Part shown: positions 34,849-42,109 of the stretch, in pieces
How positions within the stretch are numbered: the stretch's first letter is position 1
How the letters are laid out: each line of letters begins with the position of its first letter
Assembly (NCBI GenBank): GCA_022842725.1
Contig: JALHOZ010000017.1
Span: 1 to 64,000, forward strand
DNA length: 64,000 nt
Direction of reading: 5' to 3'
Origin: Saprospiraceae bacterium
GTDB lineage: Bacteria > Bacteroidota > Bacteroidia > Chitinophagales > Saprospiraceae
Made by a program: the position numbers and the translations under genes
Notes under the pieces: generated by a model
Told to the model about the DNA's origin: nothing
The model's input: only the letters and a program-made list of their open reading frames with translations
Database searches by the model: none

Positions 34849-35254
34849 GATCAGGAAATTTTTTGTGCCGCAACATCTTTTTCTCATTGACGGAATCGGG
34901 GCGTTCGTATCAGCATTATTTTTATGGCTTCTCATCGTACCTTTTGAGTCTTTTTTTGGATTCCCTGCTGATGTTGCCAAAACACTGTCGGTAATACCTT
35001 TTGTGTATGCGATATACTCATTGAGTTGTTATTTTTTCGAAAAATGGCAACGTATTCCTTTTATACAAGTCATTATGGCTGCCAATATTTTGTACTGTAT
35101 ATTGTCCCTTGTTTTGGTAGTTGTCTGGTTTGATCAGATCACGCTGTTTGGTTTGTGGTATTTTCTTTCAGAAAAAGTTATTATTCTGGCTTTGGTGATG
35201 TGGGAATGGAAAATAGTGCAACAAATCCATAAAAAACGAAGAAATTTACGTTAA
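34841..35254 (+). CDS. Small four-helix membrane protein, unknown function
   Basis: A 137-residue inner-membrane protein with about four hydrophobic helices (LFLIDGIGAFVSALFLWLLI, VIPFVYAIYSLSCYFF, IMAANILYCILSLVLVVVWF, EKVIILALVMWEW) and a basic C-terminus (KKRRNLR). It is not a family I recognise with certainty. It overlaps the MDR gene by eight bases and ends the glycosyltransferase-MDR operon. Confidence 0.85.
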   Translation: MDKIRKFFVPQHLFLIDGIGAFVSALFLWLLIVPFESFFGFPADVAKTLSVIPFVYAIYSLSCYFFEKWQRIPFIQVIMAANILYCILSLVLVVVWFDQITLFGLWYFLSEKVIILALVMWEWKIVQQIHKKRRNLR

Positions 35255-35388
35255 AAACAGCTTGTTTAAAGATTTCGATCCGGTCTGAATATTGTGGTCA
35301 TTACAGCATATAATTCCAAATTTTTGTAACAAGCGGACAGATCGTCTTCCAATTCAGGAGATATTTATACCTGTTTCATTCCTTTGCC

Positions 35389-35396
35389 TATCTTTG
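35389..35396 (+). promoter_or_regulatory. -7 promoter element of the GH13 lipoprotein gene
   Basis: TATCTTTG matches TAnnTTTG. It overlaps the most upstream possible start (TTG 35384), so translation must begin downstream, at 35414 or 35417. Confidence 0.6.
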
Positions 35397-35413
35397 TGTT
35401 CTCACAACACTTT

Positions 35414-36784
35414 ATGATGGCAAATTTTTATCAATGGTTCGGCGTTTGTATGTTTTCACTTATGTCTTTTTCCTGTGGTTCTGATCCAAAAGACATGGTG
35501 CCTGAAGAAAATGACCTTCCTTATCCTCAATACGGCATACCTTTTGACAAATTACCTGCCATAGAAGACATGGTCATCTACGAAGTGAATATCCGCGCTT
35601 TTCCGGGAGGAAATATCGCCGGAGTCATCAGTCGTCTTGACGAAATCAAAAGCCTGGGCACCAATGTCATCTGGCTGATGCCGATACACCCGATCGGTCA
35701 GATAAAGTCTGTCAACTCGCCTTACAGTGTTCAGGATTATAAAAAAGTTGGCGAAGAATACGGTACATTGGAAGATTTGCGCACCCTGACAACCCTCGCG
35801 CATGAAAAAGGAATGGCCGTCATCCTTGACTGGATAGCCAATCATACGGCCTGGGACAATCCGTGGATTGAAAATACTGCATGGTACACCAAAGACAACA
35901 ACGGAAATATCATTCATCCTGCAGGAACCAACTGGCTCGATGTGGCCGACCTCAACTTTACCAATCAGGACATGCAAAAAGCCATGATTGATGCCATGAT
36001 GTATTGGGTTTTGGAAGCCAATATCGACGGATTCCGTTGTGATCATGTCGATGGAGTGCCATTTGCTTTTTGGAAACAAGCGATACAAACGCTTCGGGAT
36101 ATACCAAACAGAAAATTGGTTTTGCTTGCCGAAGGAACCCGGGCAGATCATTTTACTGCAGGTTTTGATATCATGTATGGGTGGGATTTTTATTACCGGA
36201 TGAAAGATGTGTATGCCGGTCAGTCTGCCACGCTACTTACAACGGCCAATACCAATGAATATCAGTCTGTACCCAACGGAAAACACCGAATGCGTTACAC
36301 CACCAATCACGACGAATCTGCCTGGGAAAACACGCCTATGGTGTTTTTTAATGGTAAAAAAGGCGCCCTTGCTGCTTCCGTTCCCACCATATTTATGAGA
36401 GGTGTTCCTTTGTTTTATACCGGTCAGGAAGTGGGACGACAGAATACGCTTCCATTTTTTTCCAACGTTCCGGTCAACTGGACCACCAATCCCGATATGC
36501 TCAAAGCTTATCAGGATATGATGAAAATATATCAACATGAAGATGCCGCGAGAAAAGGCAGTGTCATTGATTATTCTACGACGGATGTGGTTTGTTTCAA
36601 AAAAACCTATCAAAATCAGGAGATACTCGTGATTACAAATCTCCGCAACAGTGTCAAAACCTTTAATCTCCCTCAGGAATTCAGACAAATTACGATGACA
36701 GACTTACAAACAGGAAGTGACAAAATCCTGACAGAAACCTTGTCACTACAAGCTTACGAATATTTGATATTGAAGAAGAAATAG
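35414..36784 (+). CDS. GH13-family alpha-amylase-like lipoprotein
   Basis: A 456-residue glycoside hydrolase with a lipoprotein signal (FGVCMFSLMSFSC, then GSDPKD), so it is lipid-anchored, periplasmic or surface-exposed. GH13 motifs are complete: region I ILDWIANHTAWD, region II GFRCDHVDG with nucleophile D210, region III LLAEGT with acid/base E240, and region IV TNHDES with D300. A short beta-domain ends the protein (EYLILKKK). The acidic residue after the lipobox cysteine is Gly-Ser-Asp, compatible with outer-membrane sorting in Bacteroidota. It is not flanked by SusC/SusD genes, so it is not in a classic starch locus. Substrate is probably an alpha-glucan. Confidence 0.93.
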   Translation: MMANFYQWFGVCMFSLMSFSCGSDPKDMVPEENDLPYPQYGIPFDKLPAIEDMVIYEVNIRAFPGGNIAGVISRLDEIKSLGTNVIWLMPIHPIGQIKSVNSPYSVQDYKKVGEEYGTLEDLRTLTTLAHEKGMAVILDWIANHTAWDNPWIENTAWYTKDNNGNIIHPAGTNWLDVADLNFTNQDMQKAMIDAMMYWVLEANIDGFRCDHVDGVPFAFWKQAIQTLRDIPNRKLVLLAEGTRADHFTAGFDIMYGWDFYYRMKDVYAGQSATLLTTANTNEYQSVPNGKHRMRYTTNHDESAWENTPMVFFNGKKGALAASVPTIFMRGVPLFYTGQEVGRQNTLPFFSNVPVNWTTNPDMLKAYQDMMKIYQHEDAARKGSVIDYSTTDVVCFKKTYQNQEILVITNLRNSVKTFNLPQEFRQITMTDLQTGSDKILTETLSLQAYEYLILKKK

Positions 36785-36799
36785 GTTTAGTCTTTCCCC

Positions 36800-37906
36800 C
36801 TAAAACAATACATACTTCTTTCCGGGCAGCGCCCTGACCACTCCTTTAAATTCCAGATTGACCAATAAGCTGGATACTTCTGATGGTTGTTTCAACAAGC
36901 GGTAGGTGATCTGGTCGATAGTGAGTTCTTTTTCCTGACGCAAGAGAGATACCACTTCTTTTTCGGTATCGTCAAGTTCGACAAACAGGCTGGTCTGAAT
37001 GATTTTCCGGGCATCCATTTCTTCCCATCGCATGATGTAGCCTATATCGTCAGCAGATTCTATGAGGTGGGCTTTGTTTTGTTTGATGAGGTTGTTACAC
37101 CCTTCAGAAAACTCATCATGCAATCTTCCCGGCACCGCAAAAACGTCTTTATTGTAATCATTGGCCATTTCAGCTGTGATGATGGAGCCGCCTTTTTTTC
37201 TCGATTCCACCACGATGACAACATCGCTCAGGGCAGCAATGATCCGGTTTCTCATCGGAAAGTTTTCTTTATCGGGTCGGGTACCTGAAGGAAATTCAGT
37301 CAGCAAACCTCCGCCTCCGGCCAGCATTTTTTCAGCCAATGACCGGTGCAAGGCAGGATACACAGTATCCAGTCCGTGACCTAAAATACCTACGGTCGGA
37401 ATTCCCATCTGCAATGACTTTTTATGCGCCACGCCGTCGATACCATAAGCGAGCCCGCTGATGATGAGGGGTTTGTATATGGCCAAACTTTCCATGATTT
37501 TTTCGCAGGTGAGCCTTCCGTATTCCGTCGGTGTCCTGGTGCCCACGATGCCGACGGTTCTGGGATAGTCGAGAACATCTTTCCCTTTGTAATACAACAA
37601 AAACGGGCTGTCGTCAAAGGGTTTCAACCTATGCGGATAGGATGCATGGTAGTACGCAGAAACCAAAATATTGTTTTTTTCAATAAAAAGCAATTCAGAT
37701 TCAGCCCACGAAAAATCAGCCTCCCGAATATTGCGTGCCGCTTGTTCTCCCACGCCGGGAATCTTCATCAGTCCCTTGAGTGATTCTTTAAACACCGCTT
37801 CAGCACTGCCGCAGTAACTGATGAGGTTTTTGGCCAGGACGTCCCCGATCTTGGGGATTTGTGTCATGGTCAGTAATAGTCGTAATTCTTCCTGAGTTGG
37901 TGTCAT
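36800..37906 (-). CDS. dprA: DNA-processing protein DprA
   Basis: A 368-residue protein with an N-terminal HhH/SAM-like region (MKIPGVGEQAARNI), the Rossmann-like DprA core and a C-terminal winged-helix domain (EKEVVSLLRQEKELTIDQIT). Core motifs are VGIVGTRTPTEYG, ISGLAYGIDGVAHKKSL, LLTEFPSGTRPDKENFPMRN and FAVPGRLHDEFSEGCNNLI. It loads RecA on incoming single-stranded DNA during transformation. The start codon overlaps the stop of the upstream TPR membrane gene by four bases. A CinA homologue also occurs in the window at 60560, but many non-competent bacteria carry both. Confidence 0.95.
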   Translation of the reverse strand: MTPTQEELRLLLTMTQIPKIGDVLAKNLISYCGSAEAVFKESLKGLMKIPGVGEQAARNIREADFSWAESELLFIEKNNILVSAYYHASYPHRLKPFDDSPFLLYYKGKDVLDYPRTVGIVGTRTPTEYGRLTCEKIMESLAIYKPLIISGLAYGIDGVAHKKSLQMGIPTVGILGHGLDTVYPALHRSLAEKMLAGGGGLLTEFPSGTRPDKENFPMRNRIIAALSDVVIVVESRKKGGSIITAEMANDYNKDVFAVPGRLHDEFSEGCNNLIKQNKAHLIESADDIGYIMRWEEMDARKIIQTSLFVELDDTEKEVVSLLRQEKELTIDQITYRLLKQPSEVSSLLVNLEFKGVVRALPGKKYVLF

Positions 37907-39813
37907 TGTTCTTTAGCTTTTGCTGCATGCCTGATAGCATTCAATGTATCTCCTTGTTTTTCATAAGCTGTGGCAAGAAGGGCATTGATTTCCGGAGAGG
38001 TCGGACTGAGTTTGTAGGCAAAATTAAAGTATTGAATGGACAGTTTTGAATATTTTTTGTGGGTCATCAACGCCTGACCTACTTCTTTAAATAAAGTGTA
38101 CAATTCTTTTGGGTAATATCCCTGAGTAACGACATAGTCACTGTATTCTTTGAGATAAGGCAAATCCGGTCTGCGCAACATGACGGGTTTGATGTTTTTG
38201 ATAAACAGAGGCATGTCGCCATCCAAACGGAATATTTCTCCTACGATGCCGGCTTCCATGATATTGCCGTTGTAATATTCAGGCATGATCTCGCATGCTT
38301 TCTGAGCATAAGGCAACGCTTCTCTCAGGACCGCCAGTTTTTCAGGAATGTTATTGGATTCCATAGCTTTGTATTGATTGTACAAAGCGGTAGCCATAAA
38401 AGAATTGGCTCTGGCGCTGTTGGCTGACACCCTGATCGCTGACCTGTTGAGGGTCAGTGCATTTTCCCAATCCGGAATTCTGCTGTATGTTTTGTAGGAA
38501 TAAAAAACAGTAAAAACGCCTAATAAAGCCATGCCCAAATATTTCCCGTAAGGTAAAAAACGATCTTTAAGCTTTTCCATCAACATATAAACGAGCCAGA
38601 TACAAAAACCGACCGAAGCCATAAATATAAACCGGTCGTTCATGAAGGTTCCGAGATTTATCACAATATTTGACACGATAGATAAGGTCGCGAGATAAAA
38701 AAGTATGCTGTACGAACTGACATCTTTTTTCTGATAGTTTTTGTAAGCGTACCACACCATTACACCGTATAAAGCCATAGATACCAAAGCGTAAGGATCG
38801 GTAATGCCTACTTTAGGAATGGCATATGGATAATAGTCATGCGTCAACGGATGTGGAAAAAACAACAAGACCACATATTTTCCGAGGGTATAAAATATGG
38901 TGGACATTTTTTCGACGAAAGTCATATCCAAAAAAGGATTGTTCATCAGGTCTTTGCTCACTTCTGTCAGTTTAGGCACGCCGGAATAATTAAACCTGAC
39001 CATCAGATAGAATACCGTGATTCCGACGAGGGAAGTCACCAACATACCCATTCCGTTTCTGTTGTTTTTGCTAAAAAAATAAATCGTCAGCGGAATGACA
39101 GCGAGGAAGGTGATGGCGTTTTCTTTGGACAATAATCCCAAAAACATATACAACACGGTAAATATCAACCACTTATTTTCCTGTTTGTCGGTGTACCTGA
39201 GGGCAGTGTACAAGGATGCCAGCGAAAACAACAAAGCCATGATTTCGTCCCTGCCTTTGATATTGGCGACAGCCTCCACATGGATGGGGTGGACGATAAA
39301 TATCAGGCTGGCCAGAAATGGAAGGCCAAGCCAGACGTTTTTTTGTCCCGGAAAAAGCAGGTGAAGGACCATAAACAAGAGGATTCCTGTCAGTCCATAG
39401 AGCAGAATGTTGATAAAATGGCTGGCTTTGGGATATAATTCTTTATAGATTTCGTATTCCATAGCAAAGGTGACCAATGAAAGGGGACGATATCGGTTTC
39501 CTTGTACGAGATTTTTTTGTTCGCCGAAGTAACCCGTCATACTTTCAGTGGTCATGATGTCTTTGATACCGGCCAGACCTTGTTTGGTAAATTTATTTTC
39601 TTCGATGACGATAAGATCATCCAGGACATATCCATACTGTATACTTTGATAGTATAGGCCAAAGGTCAGTACCAGCAAAACAGCAGCAGCTATGCCGTTT
39701 TTCTTCCAGAAACCTTCGGTAAAAAAGGGAATTCCCGGTTCGGATTGCACCTTTTCCTGTGTCTTTAAAACGGTAGCGGAAAGGTTTTTTTTGTCAGATT
39801 TTGATTTTGCCAT
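37903..39813 (-). CDS. Polytopic membrane protein with C-terminal TPRs (TMTC/GT-C-like)
   Basis: A 636-residue protein with a cytoplasmic, Lys-rich N-terminus, about ten transmembrane helices (residues 35-440) and a C-terminal TPR region (about 450-636, ending NALLATAYEKQGDTLNAIRH). The first loop, YGYVLDDLIVIEENKFTKQG followed by NRYRPLSLVTFAMEYEIY, and later LIFIVHPIHVEAVANIKGRD match the DUF1736/TMTC-like pattern, where a DD/DE pair is catalytic in related GT-C mannosyltransferases. A lipid-linked mannose donor could come from the enzyme at 22831. It is translationally coupled to dprA (ATGA overlap). Confidence 0.88.
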   Translation of the reverse strand: MAKSKSDKKNLSATVLKTQEKVQSEPGIPFFTEGFWKKNGIAAAVLLVLTFGLYYQSIQYGYVLDDLIVIEENKFTKQGLAGIKDIMTTESMTGYFGEQKNLVQGNRYRPLSLVTFAMEYEIYKELYPKASHFINILLYGLTGILLFMVLHLLFPGQKNVWLGLPFLASLIFIVHPIHVEAVANIKGRDEIMALLFSLASLYTALRYTDKQENKWLIFTVLYMFLGLLSKENAITFLAVIPLTIYFFSKNNRNGMGMLVTSLVGITVFYLMVRFNYSGVPKLTEVSKDLMNNPFLDMTFVEKMSTIFYTLGKYVVLLFFPHPLTHDYYPYAIPKVGITDPYALVSMALYGVMVWYAYKNYQKKDVSSYSILFYLATLSIVSNIVINLGTFMNDRFIFMASVGFCIWLVYMLMEKLKDRFLPYGKYLGMALLGVFTVFYSYKTYSRIPDWENALTLNRSAIRVSANSARANSFMATALYNQYKAMESNNIPEKLAVLREALPYAQKACEIMPEYYNGNIMEAGIVGEIFRLDGDMPLFIKNIKPVMLRRPDLPYLKEYSDYVVTQGYYPKELYTLFKEVGQALMTHKKYSKLSIQYFNFAYKLSPTSPEINALLATAYEKQGDTLNAIRHAAKAKEQ

Positions 39814-39857
39814 AAGATTTAAATACCAATTGACTGCAAAGATTTAGAATTTTGCAG

Positions 39858-39865
39858 TATTTTTG
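39858..39865 (+). promoter_or_regulatory. -7 promoter element before the beta-barrel gene
   Basis: TATTTTTG matches TAnnTTTG. It overlaps the most upstream TTG start and therefore supports a start at 39875 or 39896. Confidence 0.5.
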
Positions 39866-39895
39866 TACTTCTATATGAGTTTTATTGAAAATTTA

Positions 39896-40567
39896 ATGAA
39901 ATTTATTTCACGCATCACCTTAATTGTTTGGATTTTTCTGATCGGAAACTTCCCGATTACGGCACAATTTAATGTAAAAGTCGGGTACAATGCCGTATTT
40001 CTTGACATTCCGAATGTCAACGGGATGGTCAGGCAATATAATGCCGGTTTGGCAGAACCATTAGACGATCTTGACGAGTTTTCATCGCTTCATGGATTGG
40101 AATTAGGGGTAAGATACAAAATCGGAAATACCGGGTTTGAAGCAAGTTGGAATAGTGGTTTAGGCAACAGCGATGTTTTTGCTGTCATCAACGGTTCAAA
40201 TTTTTCCAAAAAATATTTTATGTCGCTTTCCGAATTTGCGCTACATGCCGAAAGTCACTACCGATGGTTTGGTTTCGGGGCAGGTATCGGATACCGGACA
40301 GCAAGAATCAGAACGGATATAGCGGGATCCAGAAGAAAAAGGCAGGAATTGGACTCTTCATCGGGATTTACAGGAAAAATATTCCTGATATTTCAGATTC
40401 CGGGAGATAAAGTGGCTTTGGCATTTAAACCATATTATCAGATTCCATTGTCGGATTTGTCCTTTCCGGGTTTCGCCAATCAATTGGGATTGAATCCTTT
40501 GCCTGATGTAAATGATCGGTTCAAATCTTTTGGCATATCAATTGTTTTATATAACGGGAAACAATAG
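39896..40567 (+). CDS. Predicted outer-membrane beta-barrel protein
   Basis: With the start at 39896 the protein has 223 residues and a clean signal peptide (MKFISRITLIVWIFLIGNFP, cleaved near TAQ). The mature part alternates hydrophobic and polar residues in amphipathic strands (GLELGVRYKIGNTGFEASWN, HYRWFGFGAGIGYRTA, VALAFKPYYQIPLSDL), the pattern of an eight-stranded outer-membrane barrel. An in-frame ATG at 39875 is an alternative start. No specific function can be assigned. It is followed 55 bases later by tpiA. Confidence 0.82.
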   Translation: MKFISRITLIVWIFLIGNFPITAQFNVKVGYNAVFLDIPNVNGMVRQYNAGLAEPLDDLDEFSSLHGLELGVRYKIGNTGFEASWNSGLGNSDVFAVINGSNFSKKYFMSLSEFALHAESHYRWFGFGAGIGYRTARIRTDIAGSRRKRQELDSSSGFTGKIFLIFQIPGDKVALAFKPYYQIPLSDLSFPGFANQLGLNPLPDVNDRFKSFGISIVLYNGKQ

Positions 40568-40622
40568 ACATTCTTATTCGTTCTTATAATATATATACAA
40601 AGAGAATTTAAAATATATTTGC

Positions 40623-41390
40623 ATGAGCAGGCAAAAAATAGCAGCAGGAAACTGGAAAATGAATACTACACTCGACGAAGGAGTCGAATTGGTGAGCAAA
40701 TTGATCGCTGCCGAAAAAGATAAAAGTGTTCTGGCTATATTGGCTGTACCCTTTACCCATTTACTGACCCTGGATAAAAAGATTAAATCCAAGGGCAAAC
40801 TAAAACTTGCCGCCCAAAATTGTCATTATAAAAACTCAGGAGCTTTCACCGGTGAGATTTCACCGTCGATGCTGGCCAACCTCAACATACCCTACGTCAT
40901 CCTCGGACATTCCGAAAGGAGACAGTACAACCACGAAGACAATGCTTTACTGAAGCTTAAAGTGAGAGCTGCTCTTGACGCCGGACTGAAAGTTATCTTC
41001 TGCTGTGGTGAAGACCTCGATGTACGCAAGACCAGCAAACATATTTTGCATGTCAAAATCCAGCTGGAAGAGTCTTTGTTTTCCCTTACGGCGAAAGAAA
41101 TCAAAAATGTCATAATCGCCTACGAACCCATCTGGGCGATCGGAACCGGAGAAACAGCCTCACCGGCGCAAGCTCAGGAAATGCACAATTCTATCCGAAG
41201 GATGATTTCCCGCCAGTACAACAAAAGAGTGGGTGAAGCTATGACGATACTTTACGGAGGATCCATCAAAGGCTCCAATGCTAAAGATATTTTTGCACAA
41301 CCGGATGTAGACGGAGGTTTGATCGGGGGCGCATCGCTTGATGCCGATGAATTTGTAAAAATCATCAATTCCTTTCAGGAAGAAGAATAG
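40623..41390 (+). CDS. tpiA: Triose-phosphate isomerase
   Basis: A 255-residue glycolytic enzyme that interconverts dihydroxyacetone phosphate and glyceraldehyde 3-phosphate in the cytoplasm. Catalytic residues are K12 (AAGNWKMN), H96 (ILGHSERR) and E168 (AYEPIWAIGTGE). The phosphate-binding ends are ILYGGSIKGSNAKDIF and DGGLIGGASL. The length is typical. A TATATTTG octamer lies immediately before the ATG (40614-40621); as a -7 element it would start transcription inside the gene, so it is probably fortuitous. Confidence 0.97.
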   Translation: MSRQKIAAGNWKMNTTLDEGVELVSKLIAAEKDKSVLAILAVPFTHLLTLDKKIKSKGKLKLAAQNCHYKNSGAFTGEISPSMLANLNIPYVILGHSERRQYNHEDNALLKLKVRAALDAGLKVIFCCGEDLDVRKTSKHILHVKIQLEESLFSLTAKEIKNVIIAYEPIWAIGTGETASPAQAQEMHNSIRRMISRQYNKRVGEAMTILYGGSIKGSNAKDIFAQPDVDGGLIGGASLDADEFVKIINSFQEEE

Positions 41391-41423
41391 TTCCTTTTCT
41401 ATTTTGTAGATAACGAGCAAAAA

Positions 41424-41448
41424 AAAAGACACCATCGAGGTGTCTTTT
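41424..41448 (-). terminator. Terminator of the tRNA-Arg gene, possibly bidirectional
   Basis: AAAAGACACC (41424-41433) and GGTGTCTTTT (41439-41448) form a perfect ten-base stem with a five-base loop. A long T run follows on the minus strand. It is two bases from the tRNA 3' end and 33 bases after the tpiA stop, so it could serve both. Confidence 0.85.
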
Positions 41449-41449
41449 G

Positions 41450-41523
41450 TGACTCCGTCTGGATTCGAACCAGAGACCTACTGCTTAGAAGGCAGTTGCT
41501 CTATCCAGCTGAGCTACGGAGCC
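41450..41523 (-). tRNA. tRNA-Arg (anticodon TCT)
   Basis: Read on the minus strand it folds as a cloverleaf: acceptor GGCTCCG pairs with CGGAGTC (one G-T pair), D-arm GCTCAGCTGGATAGAGC, anticodon arm ACTGC-CTTCTAA-GCAGT giving TCT, and T-arm CTGGTTCGAATCCAG. The discriminator is A and CCA is not encoded. TCT reads AGA, the preferred Arg codon in the adhesin 3' regions of this window. Confidence 0.97.
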
Positions 41524-41591
41524 ATTTTTAATTTCAGGCCGCAAATGTACACAATATTTTCAAAAATAAAATAAATTTTGAAAAACTTTTA

Positions 41592-41813
41592 TTAAACCTT
41601 TTTTGGAGGAAGATCAAAAGCTTTGGTTTCGGCATCAAAATTTTCTCTGTGAGATCCGTCACAGAAAGGTTTGTTCTGAGAAAGACCACATCTGCACAGG
41701 CTTACTGTAGTTCTGCCGGCTAAGCCAAACTCCTTTCCTTCGGAATCGACAATGACAAATTCTCCTTCGATTCTTGCGCTGCCATTAGGCAAAATGGTAA
41801 TTTTAGTTGACAT
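41592..41813 (-). CDS. CDGSH iron-sulfur domain protein
   Basis: A 73-residue protein carrying one CDGSH motif, CRCGLSQNKPFCDGSHRENF, whose ligands C40, C42, C51 and H55 bind a [2Fe-2S] cluster. The N-terminal half forms short beta strands (ILPNGSARIEGEFVIVDSEG). Small bacterial members act as redox or iron-sulfur transfer proteins; the partner here is unknown. It is cytoplasmic with no signal peptide, and stands alone. Confidence 0.93.
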   Translation of the reverse strand: MSTKITILPNGSARIEGEFVIVDSEGKEFGLAGRTTVSLCRCGLSQNKPFCDGSHRENFDAETKAFDLPPKKV

Positions 41814-42073
41814 CTCTTTTTGTTTTTTGAATTGTTGTTATATAATATCCGGTTTTTATCTTTTTTGACTTACGCCATATAGATAAAGAAGGTAATACAA
41901 TTTTTGAAAAATTGTTCAGCAGAAATAAAACGTCATCAAAATTTTTCTTCCGGTAAAACAATTAAAAAATACTTTTATTTACAAGTACCCCTTGTTTTTT
42001 ATGCCCTTCGACTATTATTTTTATATTTTTTATTAATAATTGTTAATTTTTTAGGGGGTGTCTCAAAATATTT

Positions 42074-42081
42074 TACCTTTG
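42074..42081 (+). promoter_or_regulatory. -7 promoter element of the glutamine synthetase gene
   Basis: TACCTTTG matches TAnnTTTG, 28 bases before the ATG at 42110. The rest of the 296-base gap 41814-42109 is AT-rich with no gene seen. Confidence 0.65.
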
Positions 42082-42109
42082 CATCACATTTAATCACTTA
42101 AAATATTTT

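Noticed and set aside
35414..36784. Starch-utilisation (Sus-like) locus at the GH13 lipoprotein
   Set aside because: No SusC/SusD pair, regulator or other glycoside hydrolase is adjacent; the neighbours are a small membrane protein and dprA.
36800..37906. Competence locus around dprA
   Set aside because: Only dprA and the distant cinA are present; no comEA, comEC, comF or pilus genes occur in the window.
40614..40621. TATATTTG as the promoter of tpiA
   Set aside because: It ends one base before the ATG, so transcription would start inside the essential N-terminal AGNWKMN region; likely chance in AT-rich DNA.
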